From the NCBI GenBank assembly GCA_963849365.1, contig CAWKHA010000004.1, positions 1,240,001 through 1,304,000 of the forward strand: a stretch of DNA of 64,000 nucleotides, in the 5' to 3' direction. The translations under genes were made by a program, and so were the position numbers. Each line of letters starts with the position of its first letter. The first letter of the stretch is position 1. The notes under the pieces were generated by a model that was not told the origin of the DNA, did not search any database, and saw nothing but the letters and a program-made list of their open reading frames with translations. The stretch is from CAVQCJ01 sp963849365. GTDB taxonomy: Bacteria; Actinomycetota; Actinomycetes; Prado026. Below, one piece after another: positions 16,084-24,239 of this stretch.

Positions 16084-16777
16084 CCGCACCCGGGATCCGG
16101 GTCCGTACCACCTCCTCGATCCAGTCGGCTGAATCGCTGGAAACAAACGCGACCTGCCCGCACCGCTCACCCAGGGCGTCGAAGAACGCGTGCAGGTTCG
16201 CCCGGTCTCGACCGACCGAGGCCCACACCAGCCGGCGGGTGTCATGGTTGACCACGACCGTGAGGTAGCGCTGGCCCTTCTTGTAGCTGATCTCATCGAT
16301 CCCGATCCGCCTCAGACCCGCCAGGACGTCGACGCGGCTCAGGGCATCGGCGCTGACCCGAGCCACGATCGCTCCCACCGTCCGCCACGCCACCCGCATC
16401 ACCTGCTGCACCGCGGTCCGCGAACACTGCACCGCCAACCACGCCACCATGTCGTCGAACGGGTAGGTGTGCCCGGCGCCGTGGCGGGCCCACGGAACCC
16501 CCGCGACCGTCACCCCGTGATCGCGGCACGCCACCCGCGGGGCGTCCGCTTCGACGAAGACCTGGACCGTGCCCAGGTCCAACGCCCGCCACCGCCGCCG
16601 ACCCGACCCGGCGTCATACCCAGGCGAACGCCGACCGCACCGACCGCACCGGCCCCGAGCCGAACGCACCGGGCGCACATGCGCGACCAGTACGTCGCGG
16701 TCCTCGTCGAACTCGACACGCTGCACCGTGGTCTTGGTGACCCCGAGCAGCGCCACCCATAACCTGGCGTTGCGCAC
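16079..16777 (-). pseudogene. ISL3 transposase, N-terminal part
   Basis: Starts MRNARLWVALLGVTKTTVQR. It carries the N-terminal zinc-ribbon-like CGRCGRRSPGYD and a later Cys/His pair (VACRDHGV), then a helix-turn-helix region (CSRTAVQQVMRVAWRTV) and the first DDE residue in RRIGIDEISYKKGQRYLTVV. It reads through to RTRIPGAGA and then into the IS256-type terminal repeat. The C-terminal remainder is at 14081-14665. Confidence 0.88.
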
Positions 16778-16889
16778 GTCGTTCCCCTGCCAGTCTCGGT
16801 TCGGCCCTCAGCAAGCCAGAACCTAGGCGGGGAACGGCGTGTCGCCCTGTTGGCACACGGAAACAACCCACAGATGTGTCAGGAGAGCC

Positions 16890-16897
16890 ACCTAATG
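16890..16897. repeat. Right target-site duplication of the ISL3 element
   Basis: ACCTAATG, identical to 14045-14052. It overlaps the first two bases of dispersed repeat copy 8. Confidence 0.85.
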
Positions 16898-16934
16898 CCG
16901 GACCGGATCAGCCCGCGAACGGCACTTCGGTGCC
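16896..16934 (+). repeat. Dispersed short repeat, copy 8
   Basis: Starts TGCCGGACCGGATCAGCCCG and continues CGAACGGCACTTCGGTGCC. The end GGCAC-TTCG-GTGCC is a perfect small hairpin with a stable UUCG-type loop. This is the most complete copy. Confidence 0.6.
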
Positions 16935-17010
16935 TGGCTCGGCTATATGGTGCCGGCGACCGACCCCACCCGTGACGGAGCGTGGCTTGTCCAGAAGCCC
17001 GGCTTGCCCC

Positions 17011-17560
17011 ATTCCGCTTGATGCCGCCTCGTGGGTGCTGAACTCCCTGGACTGGTGTCTCCACCAGTTCGGTGCGGACGCGCTGCGCGGGGCGGTTCTG
17101 CTGCCGGATCGGTCATTCTTCCCGGGCACCTACACGGGTTCGGACTCAGATCTTGCCCAGATCGTTGCGACGGTTGCTGCCCGTATGGGGGTGGATCCGG
17201 GCGTGGCGGCCACGCACCCGCGCCGGCGACCTGTTGATGATCACGGGGCACAGGCGAGTGCGCCGACGAGACGTTCCCTGCGGATGTTGCCGCGCAGATG
17301 CACAACAGCCTCGCCAGCATCGCCGACACCCTCGCGGCGGCGCACGCGTCTTGCGCCGACGTGGTCGAGGCGACCTCGTACCACGTGGGGCTGGCCGCGC
17401 AGAAGGACCAGCTGTTGGCGACCGCCGCCGAGTTACTCGCCGCCCCGTACCCTGCTTGGACCGCCGTCGGTGTCCCCGAGCTGTGGGATGCGGACGCCCT
17501 GGTCGAGATCGTGTGCCAGGCCTTTGCTGCCCACCGCCCAGTAGCCACAAGCGCACAGGC
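17011..17560 (+). pseudogene. Decayed gene remnants: unknown protein plus Rid (YjgF/UK114)-like protein
   Basis: One frame gives IPLDAASWVLNSLDWCLHQF up to ARMGVDPG (17011-17217), clearly protein-like but of unknown family. A second frame gives GDLLMITG, and a third gives ADETFPADVAAQMHNSLASI, ADVVEATSYHVGLAAQKDQL and AAPYPAWTAVGVPELWDADA, then LVEIVCQAFA. The last pieces match the pattern of Rid-family enamine deaminases, including the PYPAWTAVGV motif. At least two frame changes are needed to join the pieces, so the region looks like remnants or a deletion junction. It lies just outside the ISL3 element. Confidence 0.5.
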
Positions 17561-17591
17561 ACCGCGAGCCGCGCAGCACCCAGGCACGGGT

Positions 17592-18017
17592 TCAGGTCAG
17601 GGATCTGGACAGATGAATCTGACCGTGGCCAACGGGGTAGTCGCGGGTCCGGCCGGTCTCGACGTAACCGCGGGCCTCGTAGAAGGCCGGTGCCTGGAAG
17701 GTGTGCGTCGAAAGCACGATCAGGGTGCAGCCCCGCGCTGCTGCCTCCTGTTCCGCGGCGTCCATGAGCCGGGTCCCAAGCCCCTGCCGGCGGAACTGCG
17801 CGTGCACCCACAGCACGTCGACATAGGCGCACCCGCCCCACGTCCAACCGGAGAGTCCCGCGATGAGGTGGCCTGCTGCATCCACGGCACGGATCGTCAG
17901 CATCCGACCGTCTGCCAACCCGGTCGCCTCGACATTGAATGCGTAGATCTCGCCGTCCAACAGATCGACCAGTTCCCGGTCCTCTTCAGAGACGCTGAGC
18001 GCCACCTCATCGCGCAT
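17592..18017 (-). CDS. GNAT family N-acetyltransferase
   Basis: A 141-residue single-domain GNAT enzyme. Acetyl-CoA-binding motif A is seen in YVDVLWVHAQFRRQGLGTRLMDAAEQEA, with the pyrophosphate loop RRQGLG at residues 76-81. Motif B follows in FQAPAFYEARGYVETGR. It transfers an acetyl group from acetyl-CoA to an amine; the acceptor cannot be predicted. Stand-alone gene convergent with the decayed Rid-like region. Confidence 0.9.
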   Translation of the reverse strand: MRDEVALSVSEEDRELVDLLDGEIYAFNVEATGLADGRMLTIRAVDAAGHLIAGLSGWTWGGCAYVDVLWVHAQFRRQGLGTRLMDAAEQEAAARGCTLIVLSTHTFQAPAFYEARGYVETGRTRDYPVGHGQIHLSRSLT

Positions 18018-18104
18018 GACTCATGGTGGCAGGACGAGGGCACTCGTGACATAGCTCCTTCGGGGCGCTGAGGCAGCAGGGCGATGCCTGACCTGCGGAT
18101 CCGA

Positions 18105-18935
18105 CTAGGTGAAGCGGATCGAGTCGACGATCGTGTGGATCTGCTCGTCGAGTTCAGGACCGGCGTCGTCGTGCGTAAGGCCTGCGATGAACAGGCGCGT
18201 CCCCTCCATATCGACGATCCACACCCTGATCGTGTCGCCCACCCGCGACGCCGTCCAGAACGGACCTCCCTTCACGTACTGCCAGGTGTGGAAGAACCCC
18301 CGGTAGCAACCGACGTCCGCCTCGCGGATGGTCAGCACCACGTGCAGCGCGGCGCGCCCGTCCACAGTGACCTGCCGAGGCCCGGTGACGAGCTCGGTCC
18401 CGGCCACCGTCGCCACTGCGTCCGCCAGGTCGGCGTCCGAGGGACCAACGGGCGAGCCCAGCAGAGGGGGGCACCGCTCGGCCCAGCCACCGTCGGGGAA
18501 GCCCGTCCAGTAGATGACGGCCTCTGCGGTTTGTCCGCCCACGGTGCTCTTGCTGATGTAGGGGCGGCCGTAGATCGCCCAACCGAACCCTTCCGGTTCC
18601 GTCGGCGCACTGAACGAGAACGAAACACCCCCCACGGTCAGCGAGCGCCCGTTTGAACCGACGAACCCGTCGCCAGGGGGAACCTCGGGAGACACGACCG
18701 CCTTGATGGGAGGCAGCTCATCCGGAAAGCCGGTCCTGCTGGTCGGTGTCGCTGTCAGTGTCGGTGTCGGTGTCGGAAGGGCGACCGCCCTACCGTCGCT
18801 GCCGACGACCACCACCACCGCCCACACCAGAGCCGCTGCGCCGCAGACCACCGCCAGGGCGACGAGCACGCCGCGGGGAGGCTTGCGGTAGGGCGGCCGG
18901 CCGCCCTCGAGCACGTCGTCCGCGTGCTGGCTCAC
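18105..18935 (-). CDS. Membrane-anchored protein with extracytoplasmic domain, unknown function
   Basis: About 276 residues from the GTG at 18935. A short cytosolic N-terminus (SQHADDVLEGGRPPYRKPPR) is followed by one membrane helix (GVLVALAVVCGAAALVWAVVVVV), a low-complexity PTPTPTLTATPT linker, and an outer domain of about 190 residues. The domain contains VGGVSFSFSAPTEPEGFGWA, two cysteines and a C-terminal LDEQIHTIVDSIRFT. The pattern is that of actinobacterial cell-surface proteins of unknown role. The longer open frame upstream lacks a good start and has shadow-type composition. Confidence 0.75.
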   Translation of the reverse strand: MSQHADDVLEGGRPPYRKPPRGVLVALAVVCGAAALVWAVVVVVGSDGRAVALPTPTPTLTATPTSRTGFPDELPPIKAVVSPEVPPGDGFVGSNGRSLTVGGVSFSFSAPTEPEGFGWAIYGRPYISKSTVGGQTAEAVIYWTGFPDGGWAERCPPLLGSPVGPSDADLADAVATVAGTELVTGPRQVTVDGRAALHVVLTIREADVGCYRGFFHTWQYVKGGPFWTASRVGDTIRVWIVDMEGTRLFIAGLTHDDAGPELDEQIHTIVDSIRFT

Positions 18936-19051
18936 GCTCCCATGGTCCGCCAAGACCGACCCGACCGCTATCGCGGACCACGCGAGTCGATCTGCGCCAA
19001 GCCCCGCAGCGAGGACGGTGGTACCCGTCGCTCCGGTGATGTCCGGTAGCC

Positions 19052-19771
19052 CTAGGCCGGTGGGCACAAGGCCGTGTCGGTGGTCCCGATCTCCGCCAGC
19101 AGGTGCAGGGTGAGCTTCTCGAACCGCGCCAGCACGGCGGCAGCACCGGTGAAGTCCTCACCCGCCGTGTAGAACGAGGGGACGACCACACACGGGACGC
19201 CGGCCCCTGTCGCGCTGAGCAGACCCACGCGCGAGTCCTCGACGGCCACCGCCCGGGCGGTGGCCACCCGTAGCCGGTCGACAGCCACCACGTACGCCTG
19301 CGGGTCGGGCTTGACCCGGGTGACGTCGTCGTAGGTCACCACCGCGTCGAAACGCACGCGCGGGGCCACCTGCCGCAGGAACGGCTGGACCCAGGCCCGG
19401 CGTCCCGCCGTCGCCACCCCGAGCCGCACCCCGGCGGTGACCAGCTCGTCGAGCAGCTGGCCCAGGCCCGGGCGCAGCGTGGCGCCGCCGCTCGCCACCC
19501 ACCCGCGGAAGTGGTGCACCGCGCGAGCGTGCAGCCGGTGGCCCAGGGTCAGCGCGTCGTTGGGAGGGTGACCCTGTCGGCCCAGGAACGCCACCAGCCG
19601 CGGCAGCCCGCTCGCCGTCGCGAGCAGCCGGCCGTACTCCTCCACGGTCCAGGAGTAGTCGAGCCCGACGTCGGCGAACGCTGCGTTGTACGCCACCCGG
19701 TGGCCGTCCCGCTCGGTCTCGGCGAGGGTTCCGTCGAGGTCGAACACGACGGCCTGGGGCAGCCTGTGCAC
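19052..19771 (-). CDS. cbbY: CbbY-type HAD phosphatase (xylulose-1,5-bisphosphate phosphatase)
   Basis: HAD hydrolase of 239 residues. Motif I is FDLDGTLAETERDGHR (Asp11 nucleophile, Asp13); the ETERDGHR extension is characteristic of CbbY from Calvin-cycle operons. Later motifs are GVATAGRRAW (motif II), RVKPDPQAYVVA with the conserved Lys (motif III) and VAVEDSRVGLLSATGAG (motif IV). CbbY dephosphorylates xylulose-1,5-bisphosphate, a misfire product that blocks Rubisco. It is last in the rpe-tkt-prk-cbbY operon, 7 bases after prk. The start is GTG. Confidence 0.9.
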   Translation of the reverse strand: MHRLPQAVVFDLDGTLAETERDGHRVAYNAAFADVGLDYSWTVEEYGRLLATASGLPRLVAFLGRQGHPPNDALTLGHRLHARAVHHFRGWVASGGATLRPGLGQLLDELVTAGVRLGVATAGRRAWVQPFLRQVAPRVRFDAVVTYDDVTRVKPDPQAYVVAVDRLRVATARAVAVEDSRVGLLSATGAGVPCVVVPSFYTAGEDFTGAAAVLARFEKLTLHLLAEIGTTDTALCPPA

Positions 19772-19778
19772 GCGGCCG

Positions 19779-20732
19779 TCATCCCTCCTGCGCGGCGTGG
19801 ACCAGGTGGTACAGCAGGATCAGCTGGGTGATCGCGAGCGGCTCGCTGCGACGCCCGTCCGGGAGCGCGCCGAGGCCGGAAGGGATCTCGCGACGGTCGG
19901 CCAGGTCCGCCCAGATGGCCTTCTCGAGCACCTGGCTGTCCTCGGCCTGCGCGTGCCCGTGCACGTGCAGGCAGTCCACCGGCGTGCCGTCGGCGTCCCG
20001 CATGATCTTCAGGTGCATGGGCGTGTGGTCCTCTTCGCTGAGGACGTGGCTCAGCGAGGGGTGCTGGATGGTCGGCCGCAGCAGGAGCTCGGTCGACAGC
20101 GGGGTCCCGGGCGGGTCGTTGCGGCTCGCGATCGGTGAGAACCGCACCACGATGTCGGCGTGCCGGCGCTGCGGTCGGATGAACGCCTCGGACTCCGGCT
20201 CGCGCCGCTCGAGCTCGGCCACGACCTGGTCGCGGGTGTACCCTCGCTTGGCCGTGTCGCGGTCGATCTTCCACTCGCGGCGGATCGCCTCGGGCGGGTC
20301 GAGGTAGACGGTCACGTCGAAGCAGGCGCGGGACAGCTTCGTCGACAGCGGCAGCAGGCCCTCGACGATGATGTACTCGCGCGGCTCGACGTACTGCGGC
20401 CGGGTGAGCTGCCCGGTGTCGTGGTCGTACACCGGCTTCAGGACCGGCTGCCCGGTCGCGAGCAGCTGCAGGTGCTGCTCCATGATGTCGACGTAGTTGC
20501 ACTCCGGGTGCAGCGGCGTGATCGGCATGCCCTTGCGCTCGGCCCGGTCGTACCGGTGGTAGTCGTCGACGCACAGGGCCGTGCAGCGCTCCGCCCCGAT
20601 CGCGTCCACCAGGCCGCGCGTCAGCGTCGTCTTCCCGGCGGCGCTGTCCCCGGCGATGGCCATGACGACCGGCCGGGGACGTCCGGGCACCGGGCGCGCC
20701 GAGCGCGCCATCCGCATGAGCTTGTCAGGCAT
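19779..20732 (-). CDS. prk: Phosphoribulokinase
   Basis: Makes ribulose-1,5-bisphosphate from ribulose-5-phosphate and ATP, the committed Calvin-cycle step before Rubisco. The 317-residue protein has the P-loop GDSAAGKTT (residues 28-36), CVDDYHRYDR, LHPECNYVDIMEQHL and EGLLPL. The start at 20732 (MPDKLMRMARSARP) is chosen because it overlaps the tkt stop by 8 bases and begins where the family begins; the upstream frame lies inside tkt. Neighbours tkt, rpe and cbbY support an autotrophic role. Confidence 0.96.
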   Translation of the reverse strand: MPDKLMRMARSARPVPGRPRPVVMAIAGDSAAGKTTLTRGLVDAIGAERCTALCVDDYHRYDRAERKGMPITPLHPECNYVDIMEQHLQLLATGQPVLKPVYDHDTGQLTRPQYVEPREYIIVEGLLPLSTKLSRACFDVTVYLDPPEAIRREWKIDRDTAKRGYTRDQVVAELERREPESEAFIRPQRRHADIVVRFSPIASRNDPPGTPLSTELLLRPTIQHPSLSHVLSEEDHTPMHLKIMRDADGTPVDCLHVHGHAQAEDSQVLEKAIWADLADRREIPSGLGALPDGRRSEPLAITQLILLYHLVHAAQEG

Positions 20733-22770
20733 GGCCGTCCCCCCGTGGTGCCGGCGTGCCGGCGGACGCGCGCCGCTCCGCCACGGCCCGTCGGGCGCGG
20801 GCCGCGACCGCCGTCGGGGTGAAGCCGAAGTGCGCCAGCACCGCAGGGCCCGACCCGGAAGCACCGAAGCCGTCCATCCCGACCACCCGGTCGAGCGAGC
20901 CGGTCAGCGGGACCCAGCCGCCCCGCGAGCCGGCCTCGACGGCCACCGTGGCTGCGTGACCGAGCAGCGCGGCTTGCTCCGCCGGGTCGAGCCGTTCGAG
21001 CCGCTCGCGCCAGGGGACGGAGACCACCCGGACGGCCAGGCCCTCGCCACGGAGCAGCCCCGCTGCCTCGACGGCCAGCCCGACCTCCGAGCCCGAAGCC
21101 AGCAGCGCGGCGTCGACAGGGCCCGGATCGGTGTCGACCACCCGGGCGCCGTAGGCGTCGGTCGTCCCCGGCAGGCAGCGGCCCAGGGCCGGCAGCCCCT
21201 GCCGGCTCAGCACCAGGACAGTCGGGCCGTCGGTCCGCCGCAGCGCGGACCGCCAGGCGTCGACCGTCTCCGACGCGTCGGCCGGCCGCAGGACGGTCAG
21301 GCCGGGGATCAGCCGGAGCGACTCGACGTGCTCGACCGGCTGGTGCGTGGGGCCGTCCTCGCCCACCCCGACCGAGTCGTGGGTGAGCACGTACACGACC
21401 GGCAGCCGCATCAGCGCCGACAACCGCAGCGCGGGTCGCAGGTAGTCGCTGAAGACCAGGAAGGTGCTGCCGAACACCCGCAGCCCGCCGTGCAGCGCCA
21501 TGCCGTTCAACGCCGCCGCCATCGCGTGCTCGCGGATGCCGAAGTGCAGCACCCGGCCGGCGTACGACCCCGCGCGGACCGCGCCGCCCGGGATCGCGGT
21601 CCCGGTCGAGCCGGCCAGGTCCGCCGAGCCGCCGACCAGCTCGGGCATCACCTCGGCCACCCGGCCGACCACGTCGGCGGAGGCCTGCCGGGTGGCCCGG
21701 TCCCTGGCCACGTCGACGTCCGCCAGCGCGGCCTCGAGGTCGGCAGGCGGCTCGGTGCTCAGCCGCCGGCGGAGCTCCTGGGCCGACGGCGGGTCCGCCT
21801 GCTCCCACGCGTCCCACCGGTCCGCCCAGTCGTGACGGGCCCGCGCTCCCGCTTCGGCCAGCCGCGCGCACACGTCGGCCACGTCGGCGGGCACGTGGAA
21901 GGCCTCGTCGGTCCAGCCGAACCGGCGCCGGGCCGCGGCCAGCACGTCCGCGCCGAGCGGCGCGCCGTGCGCCGCGGAGGTGCCCTCGACCCCTGGCGCG
22001 CCGAAGCCGATGACCGTGCGGACGGCGACCAGACCGGGCCGGTCGTCCTCGACGGCGGCCCTGATCGCAGCGTCGATCGCGTCCACGTCGTCGCCGTCCT
22101 CGACCCGCGACGCGTGCCACCCGTAGGCGCGGAAGCGGCCCAGCACGTCGTCGCTGCATGACAGGTCGGCGGAGCCGTCGATGGTGATCCCGTTGTCGTC
22201 GTACAGCACGACCAGGCGCCCCAGCCGCAGATGACCGGCCAGCGAGGCGGCCTCGTGGCTGATGCCCTCCATCAGGCAGCCGTCGCCGGCGACCACCCAG
22301 GTGCGGTGGTCCACCACGTCCCCGAACCGGGCCGCCAGCATCCGCTCCGCCAGCGCCATGCCCACCCCGGTGGCCAGCCCCTGGCCGAGGGGTCCGGTGG
22401 TCACCTCGACCCCCGGCGTGTGGCCGTACTCCGGGTGCCCCGGAGTACGCGAGCCCAGCTGACGGAAGGCACGCAGGTCGTCCAGGTCCAGGTCGTACCC
22501 GAAGAGGTGGAGCAGCGCGTACTGCAGGGCCGAACCGTGGCCGGCGGACAGCACGAAGCGGTCGCGGTCCGGCCAGGACGGGTCGGACGGGTCGTGGCGC
22601 AGGTGGCGCGACCACAGCGCCCACGCCAGCGGGGCGCAGCCCATCGGCATCCCGGGGTGGCCGGACCGGGCGGCCTCGACGGCGTCGGCCGCGAGGAACC
22701 GCAGCGTCGTCACGGCCCGCGCGTCGACGTCGGTCAGCCGGGCCGTCAGGTCGCGGGTGGCGGCGGTCAT
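20725..22770 (-). CDS. tkt: Transketolase
   Basis: Thiamine-diphosphate enzyme of 681 residues moving two-carbon units between sugar phosphates in the regenerative Calvin cycle and pentose phosphate pathway. Seen in order: ARSGHPGMPMGCAPLAWALW, TGPLGQGLATGVGMALAE, VVAGDGCLMEGISHEAASLA (ThDP motif GDG), GSTFLVFSDYLRPALRL, and the pyrimidine-binding region THDSVGVGEDGPTHQPVEHV. Length matches the family. It overlaps rpe by 4 bases upstream and prk by 8 downstream, so the operon is tightly coupled. Confidence 0.97.
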   Translation of the reverse strand: MTAATRDLTARLTDVDARAVTTLRFLAADAVEAARSGHPGMPMGCAPLAWALWSRHLRHDPSDPSWPDRDRFVLSAGHGSALQYALLHLFGYDLDLDDLRAFRQLGSRTPGHPEYGHTPGVEVTTGPLGQGLATGVGMALAERMLAARFGDVVDHRTWVVAGDGCLMEGISHEAASLAGHLRLGRLVVLYDDNGITIDGSADLSCSDDVLGRFRAYGWHASRVEDGDDVDAIDAAIRAAVEDDRPGLVAVRTVIGFGAPGVEGTSAAHGAPLGADVLAAARRRFGWTDEAFHVPADVADVCARLAEAGARARHDWADRWDAWEQADPPSAQELRRRLSTEPPADLEAALADVDVARDRATRQASADVVGRVAEVMPELVGGSADLAGSTGTAIPGGAVRAGSYAGRVLHFGIREHAMAAALNGMALHGGLRVFGSTFLVFSDYLRPALRLSALMRLPVVYVLTHDSVGVGEDGPTHQPVEHVESLRLIPGLTVLRPADASETVDAWRSALRRTDGPTVLVLSRQGLPALGRCLPGTTDAYGARVVDTDPGPVDAALLASGSEVGLAVEAAGLLRGEGLAVRVVSVPWRERLERLDPAEQAALLGHAATVAVEAGSRGGWVPLTGSLDRVVGMDGFGASGSGPAVLAHFGFTPTAVAARARRAVAERRASAGTPAPRGDGHA

Positions 22771-23465
22771 CCGCGCGCCTGTTCGGCGAGCGCCCGCAAC
22801 GTCTTGACGGCGACCGCCCGCCCGTCCGGGTGGGCGAACAGCCAGCTGCCGGAGATGAAGACGTCCGCGCCCGCGGCGGCCGCGCCGACGATGGTGCGGT
22901 CGGTGATCCCGCCGTCCACCTCAAGCTCGATCTCGAGCCCTGAGGCGTCGACCATGGCCCGCAGGGTCCTGACCTTGTCCTCCATGGCGGGCAGGTAGCG
23001 CTGCCCGCCGAACCCGGGGTTGACCGTCATCGCGAGGACCAGGTCGGTCTCCGCCAGCACGTGCTGAACGGCCGAGGCGGGGGTGCCGGGGTTGAGAGCC
23101 ACGCCGCTGCGTGCGCCCAGCTCGCGGATCCGGGTCAGCGTGCGGTGCAGGTGGCGGCACGACTCCACGTGGACGATGACCAGGTCGCAGCCCGCCTGGA
23201 CGTACCGCTCCAGCATCGGGTCCGGGTCTTCGACCATGAGGTGGGCCTCGAAGGGCGTGCCGACCACCGCACGGGCGGCCGCGATGACGTCGGGGCCGAA
23301 GGTCAGGTTGGGCACGAACCGGCCGTCCATGACGTCCCACTGGATCCGGTCCACGCCGGCGTCCTGCAGCGAGCGGCACTCCTCGCCGAGGCGGGCGAGG
23401 TCAGCGGGCAGCACGGACGGCACGATGCGCGGCGTGAACCCTGGCTGGACGCCTCGTCCGGTCAT
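22767..23465 (-). CDS. rpe: Ribulose-phosphate 3-epimerase
   Basis: Interconverts xylulose-5-phosphate and ribulose-5-phosphate. TIM-barrel protein of 232 residues with PSVLPADLARLGEE, WDVMDGRFVPNLTFGPDVI, HLMVEDPDPML, VMTVNPGFGGQ-type motif (AMTVNPGFGGQRYLP) and EVDGGITDRTI, carrying the metal-binding His/Asp residues. First gene of the rpe-tkt-prk-cbbY operon. Its promoter must lie in the 114-base gap shared with the divergent response-regulator gene. Confidence 0.97.
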   Translation of the reverse strand: MTGRGVQPGFTPRIVPSVLPADLARLGEECRSLQDAGVDRIQWDVMDGRFVPNLTFGPDVIAAARAVVGTPFEAHLMVEDPDPMLERYVQAGCDLVIVHVESCRHLHRTLTRIRELGARSGVALNPGTPASAVQHVLAETDLVLAMTVNPGFGGQRYLPAMEDKVRTLRAMVDASGLEIELEVDGGITDRTIVGAAAAGADVFISGSWLFAHPDGRAVAVKTLRALAEQARG

Positions 23466-23579
23466 GAGGGAACGCTAGGCAGGACAGGGCCCGGGCGGTC
23501 TCACCCCAGCGGGTGGGTCGTGGGGTGAACTCGCGGTCCGGCCCGTGCCTTCGCTGTCGGCGGCACCTAACCTTCCGGC

Positions 23580-24239
23580 ATGACCGGGCAGCCGCTGCGG
23601 ATCTTCCTCGTGGACGACCACGAGATGGTCCTGCACGGCCTGGCTGCGATGCTCTCCCAGTTCCCGGAGCAGGTCGTCGTCGTGGGCAGCGCGTCGAACC
23701 AGGACGACGCCGCCACCGGTGTGGGCGCGCTCGACCCCGACATCGTGCTGTGCGACGTGCGGCTGCGTTCGGGCAGCGGTCTGGACCTGTGCCGGACGCT
23801 GCGGGTCACCGACCCGACGCGCAAGGTCGTGTTCCTCACCGTCTACGACGACGAGCAGTACCTCTTCCAGGCCCTGCGGGTCGGCGCAGCCGGGTTCCTG
23901 CTCAAGCGGGTCGACGGGCACGAGCTGGTCCGTCACCTGCAGAGCGTGCGCGAGGGCGAGGTCGTCATCGACCCCACGCTCGCTGGACGGGTGGCCGCGT
24001 CGGCCGCGCGGCTGCGCAGCGGCGAGTTCTGGCCCGGGGCCCACCTCGGGCTGACCCAGCGGGAGAGCGAGGTGCTCTCGCTCCTGGTCGGGGGCCTGTC
24101 CAACCGGGCCATGGCGAGCAAGCTCGTGGTCAGCGACGACACCATCAAGACCCATCTGCGCGCGCTGTACCGCAAGCTCGGCGTGTCCGACCGGGGCGGG
24201 GCCATCGCCGTGGCGCTGCGCGAAGGCCTGTTCCATTGA
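23580..24239 (+). CDS. NarL/FixJ-type response regulator
   Basis: Receiver domain (residues 6-120) with acidic pair DDHE near residue 12, phospho-acceptor Asp59 in IVLCDVRLRSGSG, and Lys in FLLKRVDG. The C-terminal LuxR-type helix-turn-helix (LTQRESEVLSLLVGGLSNRAMASK...SDDTIKTHLRALYRKLGVSDR) binds DNA. It is divergent from rpe and coupled to the histidine kinase (ATTGA overlap). The position between two Calvin-cycle transcription units suggests, but does not prove, that it controls them. Confidence 0.93.
   Translation: MTGQPLRIFLVDDHEMVLHGLAAMLSQFPEQVVVVGSASNQDDAATGVGALDPDIVLCDVRLRSGSGLDLCRTLRVTDPTRKVVFLTVYDDEQYLFQALRVGAAGFLLKRVDGHELVRHLQSVREGEVVIDPTLAGRVAASAARLRSGEFWPGAHLGLTQRESEVLSLLVGGLSNRAMASKLVVSDDTIKTHLRALYRKLGVSDRGGAIAVALREGLFH

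Larger units (their letters stand above)
14053..16889 (-). mobile_element. ISL3-family insertion sequence interrupted by an IS256-type element
   Basis: The ends carry imperfect inverted repeats: left GGCTCTCCTGACTCATCCGT (from 14053), right end in inverted form GGCTCTCCTGACACATCTGT (ending at 16889). An 8-base duplication ACCTAATG flanks the whole. Without the inner insertion the element is about 1.4 kb, normal for ISL3. Its transposase gene is split in two by the inner element, so it cannot move by itself. Removing the insert would place the flanking sequence next to repeat copy 8. Confidence 0.88.

Noticed and set aside
4554..16934. Idea that the dispersed repeats are integron attC sites
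   Set aside because: They lack the RYYYAAC/GTTRRRY core pair, flanking genes run in both directions, and no integrase gene is in the window.
23513..24235. Upstream extension of the histidine kinase frame
   Set aside because: It runs through the response-regulator gene in another frame and has shadow composition; the kinase begins at the coupled TTG.
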